Positions 7,039 to 9,783 of a DNA stretch of 9,783 nucleotides are shown piece by piece (position 1 is the stretch's first letter; the number at the start of each line of letters is the position of its first letter). Under the pieces are notes generated by a model. It saw only the letters and a program-made list of their open reading frames with translations, made no database searches and had not been told where the DNA came from. This stretch comes from an uncultured Intrasporangium sp. (GTDB lineage: Bacteria; Actinomycetota; Actinomycetes; Actinomycetales; Dermatophilaceae): positions 1-9,783 of the forward strand of contig CALMNV010000161.1 in assembly GCA_937873285.1 (NCBI GenBank), given 5' to 3'. The position numbers and the translations under genes were made by a program.

Positions 7039-8940
7039 TCAGCCGAAGCCGCACGCCGTGATGCGGTAGAGCGTGTAGCGGCCGGCCGTGGCCACCTTCA
7101 CCAGCCCGGGAGCGGTGGCGAGGCGCACCAGCCCGGAGGAGCGGTCCGGGTGGTCGAGCCAGTAGACATCGGGAGACTCGAGCGCGAAGCGGACGTCGCG
7201 CCGCCGCAGCGCTGCGCAGACGTCCGGCCGGGTGGCCACGTCGCGCAAGCCGGTGCCGATGAGCAGCTCGTCCCCGCTGGGGGGCATGGGGATCGACCGG
7301 TAGAGCGTCCTCGTGCCCGTCAGGGCGTAGAGCAGCGGAGAGCCGTTCTCGGGGCGGCCGACCACGGACTGGCCGGAGGGCACGAAGGCGGCGAGCCGCT
7401 CGAGGTCCGCCTGGCGGGCCGGATCGAGGATGATGCGCTCCGGCGGCGCCGGATGGAAGTAGTCCCGCAGCAGCCGGCTCCGGTCGGCATGGTCGGCGAC
7501 GACGCTGAGCAGCGGCACGGCGGCGAGGGCGGCGACCCCGGCGGCGAGCGGCGCCCGACGCAGGCCCGGCACCCGCAGCAGCAGGCGGCGGATGGCGGGG
7601 GCCGCGGCAGCGACCATGACGACGCCGGGCACGGTGGCGAGGGCGGCCAGGCGAACCTTGTCGTTGTACCAGTAGCCGGTGACGAGCGCCGTGCCCTCGA
7701 GCGTCGAGGACGCGGCGAGCACGTAGAGGACCACCGCGGCGAGCCACATGGCAAGGACGGGGACCGCGGCGCGCGCCCGGGTGAGGATCCACCAGGTGCC
7801 GAGGCCGAGCAGCAGGAGGAGACCCCAGGCCACCGACGTCACCTGCAGCCGGCCTCCGACGAGCTCGACGACCGCGGTCGGCACCGGGACGTGACCCGGC
7901 CAGCTGTAGGCCTGCGTGGCGGCGAGCCGGCTGGACAGCAGCGGCGCGGCGAGCATGCCGGCGGCAAGGGCAGCGGCGACCGCGAGGCTGTCGCGGACGA
8001 CGGCCCGCCAGGGCGAGTGCCCGAGCACCCCGGCTCGCAGCCGGGCGGCGAAGAACCACGCGAGGGCGAACACGACGAGCGAGATGACCGCGTTGGGATG
8101 GACCAGGGCGAGCCCTGGCAGGGACGCGAGGAAGGCGAGCACCTGCCCGCGGCTGCGGGAGCGGGCCGCCTCGAGCATGAGGGCCAGCGCCCCCGACGTG
8201 AGGGCCGTGCCCATGAGGTTGGGCCACAGCACCCCCCAGCCGAGGAGCATCGTCGGGAAGGCGATGAAGGCGGCGGAGGCCAGCCCACCGGCATACAGCA
8301 GCAGGCGCGAGGGGCCGAGCGCCTGCCGCACCAGGGCGACGCACCCCAGCGGCCAGACGAGCGCGGCGAGCACCACCGTGGCCGCGTTGGCCGCGGCGAG
8401 GATCGGCGCGTGCACCGCGAGCATCCCGGTGGCGGTCCATGCATGGAACCCGCTCGGATAGAGCGAGCCGTTGGTCGGCGCGAAGTTGCCGGTGTCGAGC
8501 AAGAGCCGGATCCGGTTGAGGTGGAAGACGGCGTCCGGGCTGTCGACGAGCTCGTCCGGCCGGCCGATGGCGGGCAGGAGGGTGGCGAGGGTGACGGCGA
8601 CGCCGACTCCGACCGCGATCGCGGCGGAGGGGCTCGGGCGGCCCAACCACCGCCGCCGCATCGGAAGCCGGGGGGGAGGGCGGCGCCCGAGCCGCGCACC
8701 GAGCCCGGCAAGGATCGTCGTCGCCACCGTCGCGACGCCGTAGAGCGGCAGGGACCACCTCACGCCCACGGCGGCCGCGGCGGTGGCCCACCCGCCGAGC
8801 ACCCCCACCGACAGGGCCGGGGCGATGGCGACGGACTCCAGGCCGCGGGCGCCGAGCGCCCGCACCACGAGCCAGCCGGGGACGAAGAGCAGGCCGGCGA
8901 GCACGACGAGAACGGGGATCGCCTCGGTCCAGCTTGCCAT
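7039..8940 (-). CDS. Polytopic membrane protein, DUF6541-like, probable GT-C type glycosyltransferase fold
   Basis: This encodes 633 residues with roughly 12-13 hydrophobic segments (about 8-27, 35-60, 65-83, 106-125, 178-205, 212-234, 244-257, 268-299, 317-335, 368-386, 392-411, 432-452, 464-482) and a soluble C-terminal domain (about 484-633). Between the fourth and fifth segments lies a polar loop with DSPDAVFHLNRIRLLLDTG (Asp133, Asp136, His140) and YPSGFHAW (161-168). A first-loop acidic motif like this is typical of GT-C enzymes that use polyprenyl-phosphate sugars. GYWYNDKVR (422-430) is the signature I associate with actinobacterial DUF6541 proteins, found mostly in cell-surface polysaccharide loci. 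The substrate is unknown, and the glycosyltransferase role is inferred from layout and motifs. The ATG at 8940 has AGGAG 6 nt upstream. A tandem 11-bp repeat lies in its leader. It is the first gene of the minus-strand group, divergent from rpsB. Confidence 0.85.
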   Translation of the reverse strand: MASWTEAIPVLVVLAGLLFVPGWLVVRALGARGLESVAIAPALSVGVLGGWATAAAAVGVRWSLPLYGVATVATTILAGLGARLGRRPPPRLPMRRRWLGRPSPSAAIAVGVGVAVTLATLLPAIGRPDELVDSPDAVFHLNRIRLLLDTGNFAPTNGSLYPSGFHAWTATGMLAVHAPILAAANAATVVLAALVWPLGCVALVRQALGPSRLLLYAGGLASAAFIAFPTMLLGWGVLWPNLMGTALTSGALALMLEAARSRSRGQVLAFLASLPGLALVHPNAVISLVVFALAWFFAARLRAGVLGHSPWRAVVRDSLAVAAALAAGMLAAPLLSSRLAATQAYSWPGHVPVPTAVVELVGGRLQVTSVAWGLLLLLGLGTWWILTRARAAVPVLAMWLAAVVLYVLAASSTLEGTALVTGYWYNDKVRLAALATVPGVVMVAAAAPAIRRLLLRVPGLRRAPLAAGVAALAAVPLLSVVADHADRSRLLRDYFHPAPPERIILDPARQADLERLAAFVPSGQSVVGRPENGSPLLYALTGTRTLYRSIPMPPSGDELLIGTGLRDVATRPDVCAALRRRDVRFALESPDVYWLDHPDRSSGLVRLATAPGLVKVATAGRYTLYRITACGFG

Positions 8941-8946
8941 GCGCCT

Positions 8947-8951
8947 CTCCT
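8947..8951 (-). promoter_or_regulatory. Shine-Dalgarno of the membrane-protein gene
   Basis: The minus strand has AGGAG 6 nt before the ATG at 8940, a strong site that supports this start. Confidence 0.65.
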
Positions 8952-8953
8952 GC

Positions 8954-8975
8954 CGGTCACTGCCCGGTCACTGCC
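8954..8975. repeat. Tandem 11-bp direct repeat in the membrane-protein gene leader
   Basis: CGGTCACTGCC occurs twice back to back (8954-8964 and 8965-8975), 14-35 nt upstream of the ATG at 8940. The period is about one DNA helical turn, as in some repressor or activator sites. It could equally act in the mRNA leader. Confidence 0.75.
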
Positions 8976-8993
8976 GATCGCGCGCCCCTCGGG
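8971..8993. repeat. Dispersed imperfect direct repeat, copy 1
   Basis: The structure is CTGCCG, then atcg, then CGCGCCCCTCGGG. The same two blocks recur at 9109-9130, separated there by gtc. The 13-bp right block is identical in both copies. Confidence 0.7.
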
Positions 8994-9005
8994 ACCCCCG
9001 CGACC

Positions 9006-9011
9006 ATTGTG
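9006..9011 (-). promoter_or_regulatory. Possible -10 for the membrane-protein gene
   Basis: The minus strand reads CACAAT, 4 of 6 matches to TATAAT, about 65 nt before the ATG. A TGAC-containing -35 candidate lies upstream at a long spacing of 19-20 nt. The tandem repeat would fall just downstream of the start point. Confidence 0.25.
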
Positions 9012-9050
9012 GTGGGTGCCGGAGATTTCGCCGTCACCCGGGGCAGGCCA

Positions 9051-9056
9051 TAGGAT
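9051..9056 (+). promoter_or_regulatory. Probable rpsB promoter -10
   Basis: TAGGAT (TANNNT) is the best -10 match on the plus strand of this region. The -35 is poor (TTCGCC at 9027-9032, spacing 18). If real, it gives rpsB a leader of about 220 nt. Confidence 0.4.
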
Positions 9057-9108
9057 CGTCGGTGGTCCGGTGTGTCCTTGGCAGGCCAGACCACATTTCG
9101 CGCGTCTT

Positions 9109-9130
9109 CTGCCGGTCCGCGCCCCTCGGG
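9109..9130. repeat. Dispersed imperfect direct repeat, copy 2
   Basis: CTGCCG, then gtc, then CGCGCCCCTCGGG; it matches copy 1 at 8971-8993 in both outer blocks. This copy lies in the presumed rpsB leader and supplies the left arm of a GC hairpin. Confidence 0.7.
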
Positions 9131-9145
9131 GCCGGGCCGGGGCGC
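9119..9145 (+). promoter_or_regulatory. GC hairpin in the rpsB leader
   Basis: GCGCCCC (9119-9125) pairs perfectly with GGGGCGC (9139-9145) over a 13-nt loop. A second dyad, CGCACC (9143-9148) with GGTGCG (9175-9180), overlaps its right arm, so the two stems exclude each other. E. coli S2 represses rpsB-tsf through the mRNA leader, so control here is possible, but high GC makes chance pairing likely. Confidence 0.35.
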
Positions 9146-9267
9146 ACCACGGCAGTCCCGGCGGGCCCGGGCGGGGTGCGTGCAGGCGCCAGGCGCGAGA
9201 GGTATGCCGTCCGGCCGGAACTGCGCACCGGGCGGCCGCCCCGCGGACAACTGACAACACCACGACA

Positions 9268-9275
9268 AGGGAGGA
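9268..9275 (+). promoter_or_regulatory. Strong rpsB Shine-Dalgarno
   Basis: AGGGAGGA precedes the ATG at 9282; the GGAGG core ends 7 nt before it. It is the strongest ribosome site in the window and fits a highly expressed ribosomal gene. Confidence 0.85.
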
Positions 9276-9281
9276 CACGGC

Positions 9282-9783
9282 ATGGCCGTCGTCACCATGC
9301 GCCAGCTCCTCGAGAGCGGCGTGCACTTCGGGCACCAGACCCGGCGCTGGAACCCCAAGATGAAGCGCTTCATCATGACCGAGCGCAACGGCATCTACAT
9401 CATCGACCTCCAGCAGTCGCTGACCTACATCAACAACGCGTTCGAGTTCGTCAAGGAGACGGTCGCCCACGGTGGCACCGTGCTCTTCGTCGGCACGAAG
9501 AAGCAGGCCCAGGAGCCCATCGCGGAGCAGGCCACGCGGGTCGGCATGCCGTACGTCAACCACCGCTGGCTGGGCGGCATGCTCACCAACTTCACGACGA
9601 TCTCCAAGCGACTCACCCGCCTGAAGGAGCTCGAGGAGCTCGACTTCGACGACGCGGCCGGCTCCGGCTACACCAAGAAGGAGCTGCTCATCCTCGGCCG
9701 GGAGAAGGACAAGCTGGAGAAGACCCTCGGCGGCATCCGCTCGATGACCAAGGTGCCCTCGGCGGTGTGGGTCGTCGACACGA
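9282..9783 (+). CDS. rpsB: 30S ribosomal protein S2 (3' end outside window)
   Basis: The first 167 codons are visible and the gene runs off the right edge (about 100-150 residues missing for an actinobacterial S2). S2 is a late-assembling protein of the 30S subunit, bound between head and body. The sequence is unmistakable: [59 protein letters not shown], a helical arm rich in Lys/Glu (RLKELEEL and [14 protein letters not shown]) and the start of VVDT. The ATG is fixed by a strong Shine-Dalgarno and the conserved N-terminus ([12 protein letters not shown]). Codon use is more biased to G/C-ending codons than that of the neighbours. tsf would normally follow to the right. It is divergent from the membrane-protein gene. 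Confidence 0.98.
   Translation, partial: MAVVTMRQLLESGVHFGHQTRRWNPKMKRFIMTERNGIYIIDLQQSLTYINNAFEFVKETVAHGGTVLFVGTKKQAQEPIAEQATRVGMPYVNHRWLGGMLTNFTTISKRLTRLKELEELDFDDAAGSGYTKKELLILGREKDKLEKTLGGIRSMTKVPSAVWVVDT

Larger units (their letters stand above)
8941..9281. other. Divergent intergenic region between membrane-protein gene and rpsB
   Basis: These 341 bp hold no convincing gene. From left to right there is the membrane-gene ribosome site, a tandem 11-bp repeat, the first copy of an imperfect 22-23 bp repeat, possible -10 elements on both strands, several GC-rich dyads in the presumed rpsB leader, the second copy of the dispersed repeat, and the rpsB ribosome site. AT-richer patches (9003-9010, 9023-9029, 9093-9099) stand out against the GC-rich background. 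Confidence 0.7.

Noticed and set aside
5242..9363. A 1373-codon open frame on the plus strand running opposite the M23, aminotransferase and membrane-protein genes into rpsB
   Set aside because: It runs codon-for-codon antisense to the aminotransferase and membrane-protein genes, so it stays open simply because those genes avoid TTA, CTA and TCA codons, as expected at this GC content. Its translation is low-complexity Arg/Gly/Ala/Glu-rich, and it crosses a promoter region.
1..9783. Mobile element, attachment site, phage or defence cassette around xerC
   Set aside because: xerC has the housekeeping neighbourhood and XerC/D spacings. I see no integrase-linked tRNA, terminal repeats, transposase or phage gene, and composition is uniform.
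1..9783. tRNA, rRNA or CRISPR array
   Set aside because: No cloverleaf-like segment, rRNA-like stretch or regularly spaced repeat with spacers was found in the intergenic regions.

Overview
The window is GC-rich actinobacterial chromosome. The codons are strongly G/C-ending, and the genes follow the conserved actinobacterial order rnhB - DUF2469 - yraN - comM - dprA - xerC - M23 peptidase - rpsB. The S2, RNase HII, DUF2469 and ComM sequences look like those of Micrococcales. A member of the Intrasporangiaceae or a close relative is my best guess, but that rests on memory of protein style and not on a search. Left part, plus strand (1-4025): the 3' part of rnhB, the small DUF2469 gene coupled to it by a GTGA overlap, a 140-bp gap with a strong hairpin, and then a tightly packed yraN-comM-dprA set in which each start codon overlaps the previous stop. 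ComM (branch-migration helicase) and DprA (RecA loader) both act on incoming single-stranded DNA, and YraN is a predicted nuclease-fold protein, so this set is a DNA recombination/processing operon. Middle part, minus strand (4078-8940): reading in the direction of transcription, a 633-residue polytopic membrane protein (GT-C/DUF6541-like), a PLP-dependent fold-type I aminotransferase, an exported M23-like zinc-peptidase-fold protein, and the tyrosine recombinase XerC. xerC converges on dprA. The aminotransferase and M23 genes have no Shine-Dalgarno sequence but each has a TANNNT -10 element 6-7 nt before the ATG, which suggests leaderless transcripts. xerC and the membrane-protein gene have clear ribosome binding sites. 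Right part: a 341-bp divergent intergenic region holds short direct repeats and GC-rich dyads, then the first 167 codons of rpsB (ribosomal protein S2) behind a near-perfect Shine-Dalgarno. I see no tRNA, rRNA, CRISPR, insertion sequence, phage gene or defence cassette. This is mostly a core-genome neighbourhood. The points most worth a second look are the M23-like protein that keeps the zinc ligands but lacks both usual catalytic histidines, the membrane protein and aminotransferase placed between the M23 gene and rpsB, and the repeat-rich divergent promoter region.
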